DNA of 64,000 nucleotides from NCBI RefSeq assembly GCF_009769385.1, contig NZ_VKAB01000023.1:62001-126000 (forward strand). Direction: 5' to 3'. The stretch is from Saccharothrix deserti (GTDB lineage: Bacteria > Actinomycetota > Actinomycetes > Mycobacteriales > Pseudonocardiaceae). Below are positions 52,868-60,740 of this stretch, piece by piece; the stretch's first letter is position 1, and each line of letters begins with the position of its first letter. Made by a program: the position numbers and the translations under genes. The notes below the pieces were generated by a model. That model was not told where the DNA came from. It searched no databases and was given only the letters and a program-made list of their open reading frames with translations.

Positions 52868-52922
52868 CGGTTTTCGTGTTTCTCGTATGTGAACCAGGTC
52901 CGTAAGGAGCATTGCCCTTCGC

Positions 52923-52938
52923 TATGGTCTAGACCAGT
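52923..52938 (+). promoter_or_regulatory. DasR-type operator (dre) before the chitinase relic
   Basis: The 12-bp palindrome TGGTCTAGACCA (52925-52936) is the classic chitinase promoter element of actinomycetes, bound by the GlcNAc-responsive repressor DasR. It lies 40 bp before the remains of a chitinase gene. Confidence 0.8.
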
Positions 52939-52977
52939 CTCCGAAGTGGGCGTGATTCACCCTGCCGATCCGCCGAA

Positions 52978-53615
52978 GTGGAGATTGCTCATGTCACGAC
53001 GATTGGGCGCTTCGAGGCCAAGTTCACCGTCGCCAACGGCGGGCCCGCCGCCATCACCTCGTGGCACATCGAGTTCGACCTCCCCGCGGGCACCGCGCTC
53101 GGGTCGTACTGGGACGCCCTGGTCACCCGGACGGGTGATCATTACGTGGCGACCAACCGCGAGTACAACGGCAACGTCGGCGTGGGCGCGTACGACGTGT
53201 ACCGGGGCGGCTCGGTCGCGGTTTTCGGTCAGCGGCACCACGGCCACCGTGACGGGCCTCAGCGCGTCCACCACGTACACGTTCACGGTGCGGGCGCGTG
53301 ACGCCGCCTCGAACACCTCGGGCCCGTCCAACCAGGTCTCCGCGACCACCCAGCCGGGCACGAACCAGCCGGGCGGCCGTGGCGCGCCGTACCTGGCCCC
53401 AACTTCTGGGGCAACCGGCTGATCGAGCGCGCGGCGGCGATCGGCGCGGGCATCGACGTGTCCACGATCATGCCGTTCGACTTCGGCAGTTCCGACATCC
53501 GCACCGACACCACCAACGCCGCGACCGCGGCGGCTGCGACGGCCAGGTGGCGTCGAATTGCAGCGGCATCACCCAACCGGACTGGGAGTTCACCCGAATC
53601 ACAGCCGGCTTCTAG
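52978..53615 (+). pseudogene. Decayed modular chitinase (CBM2, FnIII, GH18 fragments)
   Basis: Four protein fragments follow each other in changing frames. First comes a CBM2 chitin/cellulose-binding module (RFEAKFTVANGGPAAITSWH, then YNGNVGVGAYDVYRGG) to about 53220. Next, in a second frame, is a fibronectin type III domain (ATVTGLSASTTYTFTVRARD, SNQVSATTQPG). Then, in the first frame again, comes a GH18 piece (NFWGNRLIERAAAIGAGIDV, then STIMPFDFGSS). Finally, in the third frame, is a C-terminal piece (CSGITQPDWEFTRITAGF) ending with TAG 53613-53615. The GH18 active site is absent. At least three frame changes plus internal deletions show a dead gene, although its DasR-type operator is still intact. 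The signal peptide is also missing. Confidence 0.85.
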
Positions 53616-53745
53616 CCCTGTTCAGGCCCCTACCTGCCTCTCCGTGCGTCGCTCAGTCCCCCTGCCCCGCAGTGGCTGCGTGAGGCGTTCGAGGAAATGC
53701 GGCGGCGGTAGACCACGGATAACTGTGGACGCGACCGGCCGCGCT

Positions 53746-53751
53746 TAGGGT
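53746..53751 (+). promoter_or_regulatory. Leaderless -10 box for the Gfo/Idh oxidoreductase
   Basis: TAGGGT ends 7 nt before ATG 53759 and there is no ribosome site. Confidence 0.5.
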
Positions 53752-53758
53752 TCCCGGC

Positions 53759-54775
53759 ATGCGCACCGCACTGATCGGTTACGGGCTCGGTGGAGCCGCC
53801 TTCCACGCACCGTTCCTGTCCACCACGCCCGGCCTGGCGCTGGGCGCCGTCGTCACCGGCAACCCCGATCGGCGGGCCGAGGTGGCGTCCCGCTACCCCG
53901 AGGCCGAGCTGATCACGTCGGTGGACGACGTGTGGCGGCGGGCGGACGAGTTCGACATGGTCGTGGTGACCACGCCGAACCGGTTCCACGCCGCGCACGC
54001 CCGTGCCGCGTTGGAGCACGGCCTGAACGCCGTGGTGGACAAGCCGTTCGCGCCGTCCGCCGCCGAGGCGCGGAAACTTGCCGACCTGGCGACGTCACGC
54101 GGGCTGCTGCTCGCGCCGTTCCACAACCGGCGCTGGGACGGCGACTTCCGCACGGTGGCGCGGCTGGTCGGTGAGGGCGCGCTGGGTGAGGTGCACCGGT
54201 TCGAGTCGCGGTTCGAGCGGTGGCGGCCGGAGGTGAAGGACAGCTGGAAGGAGTCCGGCGACCCCGCCGACCTGGGCAGCATCGTGTTCGACCTGGGCAC
54301 GCACCTGGTGGACCAGGCGGTGGCGTTGTTCGGGCGTCCGACGAGCGTGTACGCGGAGGTGCGAACGCTGCGGCCGGGCGCTCAGGCGCACGACGACGCG
54401 TTCCTCGCGCTCACCCACCCCTCCGGCACGGTGTCGCACCTGTGGGCTTCGGCGCTGGTGGCGTCGCTCGGACCGCGCTTCCGCGTGCTGGGCAACCGGT
54501 CGGCGTTCGTGAAGTACGGGATGGACCCGCAGGAAGAGGCGTTGAAGGCGGGCGAGGTGCCCGGTGGCGAGCGCTGGGGCGAGGACACGGTGGAGCAGTG
54601 GGGCCTGCTCGGCGAGGAGCCCGTGCACACCGAGCCGGGCGCCTACCAGGACTTCTACGCGGCCATCGCCGCTGGTCAGACGCCGGTTCCGGTGGCGGAC
54701 GCGGTGACCGGGCTGGAGGTCTTGGAGGCGGCGTTCGAGTCGGCGCGGAGCGGGAACACCGTTTCCCTTGATTGA
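53759..54775 (+). CDS. Gfo/Idh/MocA-family NAD(P)-dependent oxidoreductase
   Basis: This 338-residue protein has an N-terminal Rossmann fold (RTALIGYGLGGAAFHAPFL), the conserved EKP-type motif as VVDKPFAPS (catalytic Lys), and a C-terminal alpha/beta domain with DLGSIVFDLGTHLVDQAVAL supplying the active-site Asp and His. Enzymes of this family oxidise or reduce sugars, inositols and related metabolites; this subgroup resembles YdgJ/GalX-like scyllo-inositol or hexose dehydrogenases. The substrate is not visible. The stop (54773-54775) overlaps the -35 hexamer of the downstream monooxygenase promoter. Confidence 0.9.
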   Translation: MRTALIGYGLGGAAFHAPFLSTTPGLALGAVVTGNPDRRAEVASRYPEAELITSVDDVWRRADEFDMVVVTTPNRFHAAHARAALEHGLNAVVDKPFAPSAAEARKLADLATSRGLLLAPFHNRRWDGDFRTVARLVGEGALGEVHRFESRFERWRPEVKDSWKESGDPADLGSIVFDLGTHLVDQAVALFGRPTSVYAEVRTLRPGAQAHDDAFLALTHPSGTVSHLWASALVASLGPRFRVLGNRSAFVKYGMDPQEEALKAGEVPGGERWGEDTVEQWGLLGEEPVHTEPGAYQDFYAAIAAGQTPVPVADAVTGLEVLEAAFESARSGNTVSLD

Positions 54776-54800
54776 CAAGTCTCTTAGTAGCTAAGATTCT
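54772..54800 (+). promoter_or_regulatory. Monooxygenase promoter with a 15-bp palindromic operator
   Basis: TTGACA (54772-54777), a 17-bp spacer and GATTCT (54795-54800) lie just before ATG 54805. The perfect palindrome TCTTAG-N3-CTAAGA (54782-54796) fills the spacer, as expected for a MarR- or TetR-type repressor. Confidence 0.65.
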
Positions 54801-54804
54801 CTAC

Positions 54805-56349
54805 ATGGAAGACAAGCGCGTACGAGTACTGGTGATCGGTGCGGGGCTCGGCGGGTTGTCCGCCACGCTGTTCCTCGCGCAGCAGGGCGTCGAGGTGCTG
54901 GGCATCTCCAAGCACAGGGGGACGTCACCGCACCCGAAGGCGACCGGGCAGACGCACCGGACGATGGAGTTACTCCGCCGGGCCGGGGTCGGGGTCGTGG
55001 ACAAGGTGCAGGCGGGCAGCGCGGGCCTCGACGGCGGGCTGGTGATCAAGGTCGCGGAGAGCCTGCGCGGCCGGGTGTTCCACACGATCCTGCACGAGGA
55101 CGACGAGTGGGACACCGCGCTCAGCCCCGAACGTCCCGGCATGGCGAGCCAGGACCACGTCGAACCGGTGCTGCTGCGGCGGGCGCGCGAGTTGGGCGCG
55201 GAGGTGTTGTTCGAGACCGAGTTGGTGTCGCTGGCGCAGGACGCCGACGGCGTGACGGCACGGGTCCGGTCGGCCGGGCGTGAGCACACCGTGCGGGCGG
55301 ACTACGTGATCGGCGCCGACGGGCACCGCGGCGTCGTGCGCGAGTGGGTGGGGATCGGGCGGCAGGGGCGCGGGGAGCTGTCGCACCACATCGGGGTGGT
55401 GTTCGAGGCGGACATGTCGTCGCACATCGTCCCGGACAAGTTGACCCTGTACTACCTGCGGAACCCGGCGTTCACGGGCGCGTTCGTGATGACGAACACC
55501 GAGCGGCGCAACGTGTTGACCGTCGAGTACGACCCGACTCGGGAATCGGTCGAGGACTTCCCGCCGGAACGGTGCGTCGAGCTGCTGCGGATCGCGACGG
55601 ACGTGCCGGACCTGGAGCCGGAGATCCTGGAGATCACGCGGTGGGAGATGGCGGCGTGGCTGAGCGACCGGTTCCGGGTCGGGCGGGTGTTCCTGGTCGG
55701 TGACGCGGCGAAGGTGACGCCGCCGACGGGTGGTCTCGGCGGCAACACGGCGATCGGCGACGGGTTCGACATCGCGTGGAAGCTGGCGGCGGTGTTGCGC
55801 GGCGAGGCCGGTGAGGGCCTGCTGGACAGCTACGAGGCCGAACGGCGGCCGTACGCGAAGCTGGTGGTCGACGGGTCGTTCGCGAACTACGTGCAGCGGT
55901 TCGCCCCGCAGTTGGCCGGCCCGGACGTGCCGGACGAGGTCGACCACCTGCACCTGACCCTCGGCTACCGCTGCCGTTCGAACGCGGTGCTGATCGAGGA
56001 CGACGACCCGGCGCCGATGGAGAACCCGGCCGACCCCAGCGGACGACCCGGCTTCCGCGCACCGCACGTGCCGGTGGAGCACAACGGCACCACGAAGTCC
56101 ACTTTGGACCTCTTCACCACCTGGACCCTGCTCACCCTCGACCCGGCCTGGACGACAGCCGAAGTCGCGTCGTTGCAGATCCCCGCGTTGCGGGACACGA
56201 CCGGCGAGCTGGCCAAGCGTTACGGCATCGGCCTGCGGGGCGCGAGCCTCGTCCGCCCGGACGGCGTGATCGCCTGGCGCACCACCGAAACGGCGAGCGA
56301 TCCCGCGAAGCGCACCGCCGAAGTGATGGCGACACTGCTGGCCCGCTGA
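54805..56349 (+). CDS. FAD-dependent aromatic hydroxylase (PheA/TfdB/rifampicin-monooxygenase type)
   Basis: This 514-residue class A flavin monooxygenase has the dinucleotide motif VLVIGAGLGGLSATLFLAQQ, a DG motif in YVIGADGHRGVVRE and the second FAD motif GRVFLVGDAAKVTPPTGG with GNTAIGDGFDIAWKLAAVL. The C-terminal thioredoxin-like domain ends RPDGVIAWRT. It is in the polyketide/phenol hydroxylase group that includes rifampicin monooxygenase; the substrate is unknown. A strong promoter with a palindromic operator suggests induction by its substrate. No regulator gene adjoins it. ATG 54805 follows the -10 by only 4 nt, so the transcript may be leaderless. Confidence 0.88.
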   Translation: MEDKRVRVLVIGAGLGGLSATLFLAQQGVEVLGISKHRGTSPHPKATGQTHRTMELLRRAGVGVVDKVQAGSAGLDGGLVIKVAESLRGRVFHTILHEDDEWDTALSPERPGMASQDHVEPVLLRRARELGAEVLFETELVSLAQDADGVTARVRSAGREHTVRADYVIGADGHRGVVREWVGIGRQGRGELSHHIGVVFEADMSSHIVPDKLTLYYLRNPAFTGAFVMTNTERRNVLTVEYDPTRESVEDFPPERCVELLRIATDVPDLEPEILEITRWEMAAWLSDRFRVGRVFLVGDAAKVTPPTGGLGGNTAIGDGFDIAWKLAAVLRGEAGEGLLDSYEAERRPYAKLVVDGSFANYVQRFAPQLAGPDVPDEVDHLHLTLGYRCRSNAVLIEDDDPAPMENPADPSGRPGFRAPHVPVEHNGTTKSTLDLFTTWTLLTLDPAWTTAEVASLQIPALRDTTGELAKRYGIGLRGASLVRPDGVIAWRTTETASDPAKRTAEVMATLLAR

Positions 56350-56352
56350 CCG

Positions 56353-56378
56353 TTTCGGGGATCTCCATCGCCCCGAAA
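56353..56378. terminator. Terminator between monooxygenase and MFS transporter
   Basis: A perfect 8-bp stem (TTTCGGGG with CCCCGAAA) has a 10-nt loop and lies between the convergent genes. The A-rich left and T-poor right sides suit the minus-strand gene best. Confidence 0.65.
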
Positions 56379-56390
56379 AGCCGACGACCG

Positions 56391-57674
56391 CTAGCTCACC
56401 GGCACCTCGACCGAACGGCGGAGGGTTTCACCGATCGCCAGCAGGCACGTCGCGCTCACCAGGGCGCCGGCGATCAGGTACAGCGAGATCGGCCACGAGT
56501 CGTGCGTCGGCGTGGCCCCCAGCAGCCACGCCGCCACGACCGGCGACAGCCCGCCACCGAGCACCGCGCCCAACTGGTAGCTCAACGACACCCCGCTGTA
56601 CCGCACCCGCGTCCCGAACAGCTCGGCGTAGTAGGCGGGCATCGGACCGAACACCGCCGCCGAACCGGCGAACGCCAACACCATCGTCAGCACCACCAAC
56701 CCCGGCGACCTCGTCTCCAACAGCCAGAACAGCGGGAACGCGAACAGACCGAGGAACGCCGCACCGGAGAGCATCACCGGCAGCCGCCCGACCCGGTCGG
56801 ACAGCCGCGCGAACACCAGGATCGCCACCGCCTGCGCGAACGCCCCGATCAGCCCGGCGCTCAGCAACGTCCCGCGCGCCATCCCGAGCTGCTTCGTCCC
56901 GTACGACACCGCGAACGTCGCCACGACGAAGATGAACATGTTGAACCCGAGGTTCACCCCGGCGCCGAGCAGCACCCGCCGCCACGACTGCCGCAGCACC
57001 ACGACCACCGGCAGCCGCACCGCGCCCGCCGACTCCCGCGCCTCGCGGAACACCGGGCTCTCCTCCACCGACAGCCGCACGTACAGCCCGACACCCACCA
57101 GCACGAGGCTGAACAGGAACGGCACCCGCCAACCCCAGCTGAGGAACGCGTCCCCCGACACCGCGGTCGACGCCGCCATCGCGCCGTTGGCCAGCAGCAG
57201 CCCGATCGGCGACCCGAGGAACGTCCAGCTGCCGTACCACCCGGTCCGCCCCACCGGCGCGTGCTCGACCGCCATCAGGGTCGCCCCGCCCTGCTCGCCG
57301 CCGAGGAAGAACCCCTGCACCAACCGCAGCAACACCAGCAGCAGCGGCGCGGCCAGCCCGATGGACGAGTACGTCGGCAGCAACCCGATCGCCGCCGTGC
57401 ACACACCGGTCGCGGTCAACGTCAGCACCAGCATCGACCGCCGCCCGATGCGGTCGCCGAAGTGCCCGATCACCACCCCGCCCAACGGCCGGGCCAGGAA
57501 CCCCGCACCGAACGTGGCGAACGCCAGCAGCGTGCCGATGCGCGGGTCGAAGGACGGGAAGAACAACTTGTCGAACACCAGCGCCGACGCGGTGCCGTAG
57601 AGCAGGAAGTCGTACAACTCCACCGCGTTGCCCGCCGAACTGGCCAGCGCCACCCTGCGCACCTCGGAAGCCAT
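56391..57674 (-). CDS. MFS transporter, metabolite:H+ symporter (MHS) family
   Basis: This 427-residue protein has twelve membrane helices. The N-terminus SSAGNAVELYDFLLYGTAS and the loop GHFGDRIGRRSMLVLTL (MFS motif A) identify the MHS group (ProP, ShiA, KgtP-like). FFLGGEQGGATLMAVEHAP is the conserved helix 4 region with the charged motif. The repeat of motif A (FARLSDRVGRLPVM) marks the second half. Likely cargo is an organic acid or osmolyte, taken up with protons. ATG 57674 has GGGTGGG upstream. It diverges from the secreted SGNH hydrolase. Confidence 0.92.
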   Translation of the reverse strand: MASEVRRVALASSAGNAVELYDFLLYGTASALVFDKLFFPSFDPRIGTLLAFATFGAGFLARPLGGVVIGHFGDRIGRRSMLVLTLTATGVCTAAIGLLPTYSSIGLAAPLLLVLLRLVQGFFLGGEQGGATLMAVEHAPVGRTGWYGSWTFLGSPIGLLLANGAMAASTAVSGDAFLSWGWRVPFLFSLVLVGVGLYVRLSVEESPVFREARESAGAVRLPVVVVLRQSWRRVLLGAGVNLGFNMFIFVVATFAVSYGTKQLGMARGTLLSAGLIGAFAQAVAILVFARLSDRVGRLPVMLSGAAFLGLFAFPLFWLLETRSPGLVVLTMVLAFAGSAAVFGPMPAYYAELFGTRVRYSGVSLSYQLGAVLGGGLSPVVAAWLLGATPTHDSWPISLYLIAGALVSATCLLAIGETLRRSVEVPVS

Positions 57675-57710
57675 TCACCCACCCTGGCGTGCCCAACCGA
57701 GAAGCCGACC

Positions 57711-57739
57711 TTGACAGTGAGCTACCTCACAGACACGAT
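57711..57739 (+). promoter_or_regulatory. Probable promoter of the SGNH hydrolase with a dyad
   Basis: TTGACA (57711-57716), a 17-bp spacer and CACGAT (57734-57739) form a sigma-A-like promoter. GTGAG-N4-CTCAC (57717-57730) lies in the spacer and could be an operator. Confidence 0.5.
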
Positions 57740-57778
57740 CCGCAGGACCCTGCCTACTCGCGAGTAATGAGGTCGACG

Positions 57779-58663
57779 ATGACCCTCCGCCTGCCCGCGG
57801 CACTTGCCCTCGTCGCGGCGTTCGTGGTTCCCGCCACCGCGACTGCCCCCGCCACCGCCGCTGCCGCTGCCGCTGCCGCGACACCCGAGTACGCGAAGTA
57901 CGTCGCACTCGGCGACTCCTACGCCTCCGGCCCGTTCATCCCGCACCAGCGCACCGATCCGCTCGGCTGCTTCCGGTCCACCCAGAACTACGCGTCCGTG
58001 GTCGCCGCACGGCTCGGCACGAAGCTCACCGACGTCACGTGCGGCGGCGCCACCACCGAGGACATGACCGCACCCCAGGACGTGCCGTTCGGCCCGAACC
58101 CGCCGCAGCTCAACGCGCTGACCGCGGACACCGACCTGGTCACGGTCACCATCGGCGGCAACGACATCGGGTTCTCCGACATCATCCTGACCTGCGCCCA
58201 GGACAGCGTGCTCGACCCGGTCGGCGCCCCCTGCACCACGCGGTACACGGCGGGCGGCACGGACCAGCTGGCCGCGCGGATCAACGCCTTGGCCCCCAAG
58301 GTCGCGGCGGTACTCCAGGGCATCACGGAGCGCGCGCCCGACGCCCGCGTCGCCGTGGTGGCCTACCTGCGCATCCTGCCGCCGTCGCACGGGTGCTGGC
58401 CCGTGGTGCCGATCTCGGTGGGCGACGTGCCGTACCTGGACGCCACCCAGCGCCGCCTGAACGCGATGCTGGGCGCGCAGGCAGCCGCGGTGGGCGCGAC
58501 GTTCGTCGACCCGTACCCGAGCAGCCGCGGCCGGGACGTGTGCCAGTTGCCGGGCGTGAAGTGGGTGGAGGGGCTGGTGCCGACCGCGCCCGCGTTCCCG
58601 GTGCACCCCAACGCCGCCGGGATGCGGGCGGTCGCGGAGCTGGTCGTGGGCGCCCTCCGGTGA
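57779..58663 (+). CDS. Secreted SGNH/GDSL hydrolase
   Basis: This 294-residue protein starts at ATG 57779 behind GAGG; ATG 57767 lacks spacing to a ribosome site. A signal peptide (TLRLPAALALVAAFVVPATA) and an Ala-rich cleavage region precede the catalytic domain. Block I is KYVALGDSYASGPF (nucleophile Ser), block III TVTIGGNDIGFSD, and block V gives the His in PAFPVHPNAAGM. It is related to the hydrolase at 44770-45558 but with a different cap and fewer Cys. Substrate could be a lipid, a polysaccharide ester or a small ester. The neighbour on the right is a secreted protease inhibitor. Confidence 0.92.
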   Translation: MTLRLPAALALVAAFVVPATATAPATAAAAAAAATPEYAKYVALGDSYASGPFIPHQRTDPLGCFRSTQNYASVVAARLGTKLTDVTCGGATTEDMTAPQDVPFGPNPPQLNALTADTDLVTVTIGGNDIGFSDIILTCAQDSVLDPVGAPCTTRYTAGGTDQLAARINALAPKVAAVLQGITERAPDARVAVVAYLRILPPSHGCWPVVPISVGDVPYLDATQRRLNAMLGAQAAAVGATFVDPYPSSRGRDVCQLPGVKWVEGLVPTAPAFPVHPNAAGMRAVAELVVGALR

Positions 58664-58737
58664 GCCGCCACGGTCGGGACCACACGATCCGGTGAGTTCC
58701 CTGGAGCGAGTCGTGCCAGGCGGCCAGGCTGGGCAGC

Positions 58738-59091
58738 ATGGCACCACTCCCCCTGTTGACGGCGATAGCCGCGCTGGTTCCCGCCTTCTCCGCACCCGAG
58801 TCGAGCTTCGTGCTCAGCGTGCTGAACAGCGATTCGCTCCGGCTGGTCAACCTGACCTGCGAGCCGACCGGCGGCCTGCACCCGAGGGCCGACATGGCCT
58901 GCCTCGCGCTGTCCGGTGTGGACGGCCAGATCGGCGGCCTGGCGACCGGTTCGGGCATCTGCACGTTGGAGTACGACCCGGTGACGGTGAAGGCGTCCGG
59001 CACGTGGCGGGGCGAGACGCGCAGCTTCGAGGCGGAGTTCCCGAACCGGTGCGTGATGCGTGCCGAGACCGGTCCGGTGTTCGACTTCTGA
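58738..59091 (+). CDS. Subtilisin inhibitor-like (SSI) secreted protein
   Basis: This 117-residue protein has an N-terminal signal (MAPLPLLTAIAALVPAFSA) followed by an SSI fold: LVNLTCEPTGGLHPRADMAC, the reactive-loop region GICTLEYDPVTVKASGTWRG and FEAEFPNRCVMRAETGPVFDF-type ending. Four Cys match the two conserved disulfides. By comparison with Streptomyces SSI (CPMVYDP), the P1 residue is Leu in CTLEYDP, which favours subtilisin- or chymotrypsin-like proteases. Together with the large subtilase and the propeptide-like lipoprotein, it is a second protease-control protein in the window. A hairpin terminator follows 24 bp after its stop. Confidence 0.9.
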   Translation: MAPLPLLTAIAALVPAFSAPESSFVLSVLNSDSLRLVNLTCEPTGGLHPRADMACLALSGVDGQIGGLATGSGICTLEYDPVTVKASGTWRGETRSFEAEFPNRCVMRAETGPVFDF

Positions 59092-59115
59092 CGCGCGGCA
59101 CGGCCGCCGAAACCG

Positions 59116-59165
59116 CCGTAGAAGGGCTCACGACACCGCCGCCGAAGTCGTGGGCCCCTCTACGG
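59116..59165 (+). terminator. Terminator after the SSI gene
   Basis: A 19-bp stem (59116-59134 with 59147-59165) with one mismatch and one G-U pair has a 12-nt loop. Confidence 0.8.
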
Positions 59166-59397
59166 GGTTCTGCGAAGGTCCTCGGACCTCTCAGGTGACC
59201 GTAGGGACTCCGGAGCCTAATCGTCAACAATCTTCACATTCGTGAAATGCGTTTGCCGCAAGGGCCTGCGAAGACCATTACCGTTTGAACACCCCGCCTG
59301 ATCCATCCGAGTGATCCGATCTTTGACGGTGGCGCGCTCCGTCTCAGCCGGTTCGGTTTTCCCTCGCGTGAACCGCTTGAGGGATTCGTACGGGTGA

Positions 59398-59496
59398 TTC
59401 CTGCCGTACACAGTTGCCGTTCCGGTGACGCTCCTGTCGTTGGTGTTGGGCATGGCGCCGACCGCACGGCGCATCCTCGGACTGCACGTCGCCTGA
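59398..59496 (+). pseudogene. Possible C-terminal scrap of a membrane protein
   Basis: One frame encodes FLPYTVAVPVTLLSLVLGMA, then APTARRILGLHVA and a TGA stop. It looks like the end of a membrane transporter, but it is closed upstream by TGA at 59395 and no domain precedes it. In the rest of 59166-59553 I see no gene. Confidence 0.3.
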
Positions 59497-59553
59497 TCCG
59501 CACCACGAGCACGTGGATGCTCGGCCTGTCGCTCAACGAGGCCGCGCTGAACG

Positions 59554-59865
59554 GTGCTGTGGCGCCGGAGGGCGCCACGCGTCGTGACGTTGCCGGTGGC
59601 CGTGCTCGGCACGGCGTTCCTGCAGTACGCCCACAGCACGATCGGGCAGTTCATCGCGATCGGTCTCGGCCTGGTGGTGTTGGCGGCCGTCGAGCGCAGC
59701 ACCCGGTTCACCACCATCACGGCGGCCTACCTCGTCGTGCTGTGCGTGTCCGCCGCCTTCACGCCGCTGGTCGTGACGCCCGCCACCACGTTGTCCATGG
59801 GCGTGTGGTGGCTGCCCGGATTTGTGCTCGTCGTCGGCGGTCTGGTGGGCTTGCGGCGTGGCTGA
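59554..59865 (+). CDS. Small membrane protein upstream of a winged-helix regulator
   Basis: This 103-residue protein starts at GTG 59554 (no clear ribosome site). It has three or four hydrophobic helices (TLPVAVLGTAFLQYAHSTIG, IGLGLVVLAAVE, AAYLVVLCVSAAF, and the last with WWLPGFVLVVGG). I do not know its function. Its stop lies 8 bp inside the next gene, a winged-helix regulator. This small-membrane-protein/regulator pairing is common in actinomycetes, where the regulator may control the pair. Confidence 0.65.
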   Translation: MLWRRRAPRVVTLPVAVLGTAFLQYAHSTIGQFIAIGLGLVVLAAVERSTRFTTITAAYLVVLCVSAAFTPLVVTPATTLSMGVWWLPGFVLVVGGLVGLRRG

Positions 59866-60168
59866 GCACCCGACCGCGTCGCTGGACGACGTGGTGCACC
59901 AGAGGCACCGGCTGGGCATCCTGACCATCGCGGCGGAGGCGAAGCGGGTCGAGTTCGGGTACCTGCGGTCCACTTTGGAGTTGACGGCGGGCAACCTGTC
60001 GCGGCACATCGCGGTGCTGGAGCAGGCCGGGTTGGTGGCGGTGGAGAAGGGTTACGACGGCAAACGCCCGCGAACGTGGGTGAACGTGACGGAGTCGGGC
60101 CGTGCCGCCCTGACCGCGGAGATGACGGCCTTGCGGGCACTGGTGGAACGGCACGTAGCCTCGGGGGC

Positions 60169-60172
<4 letters not shown>
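59858..60172 (+). CDS. Winged-helix transcriptional regulator
   Basis: This 104-residue single-domain DNA-binding protein starts at GTG 59858, overlapping the membrane-protein gene by 8 nt. The fold is visible as HRLGILTIAAEAKRVEFGYL, the recognition helix LTAGNLSRHIAVLEQAG, and the wing VAVEKGYDGKRPRTWVNVT, followed by a C-terminal helix (TAEMTALRALVER). It matches MarR/ArsR-like small regulators annotated as winged-helix DNA-binding proteins. Its stop overlaps the start of the glutathione peroxidase gene (ATGA), so three genes are coupled. Confidence 0.85.
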
Positions 60173-60654
<482 letters not shown>

Positions 60655-60701
60655 CTCCCCGGGTAGGCCGCCGGCCATCGACCCACCGCCCACCGCGCGA
60701 A

Positions 60702-60734
60702 GCGGGAGGTGGCCCGCCTCGGGCCACCTCCCGC
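60702..60734. terminator. Bidirectional terminator between peroxidase and sdaA
   Basis: A perfect 15-bp stem (60702-60716 with 60720-60734) has a 3-nt loop and lies between the convergent genes. Confidence 0.88.
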
Positions 60735-60740
60735 CCCTTG

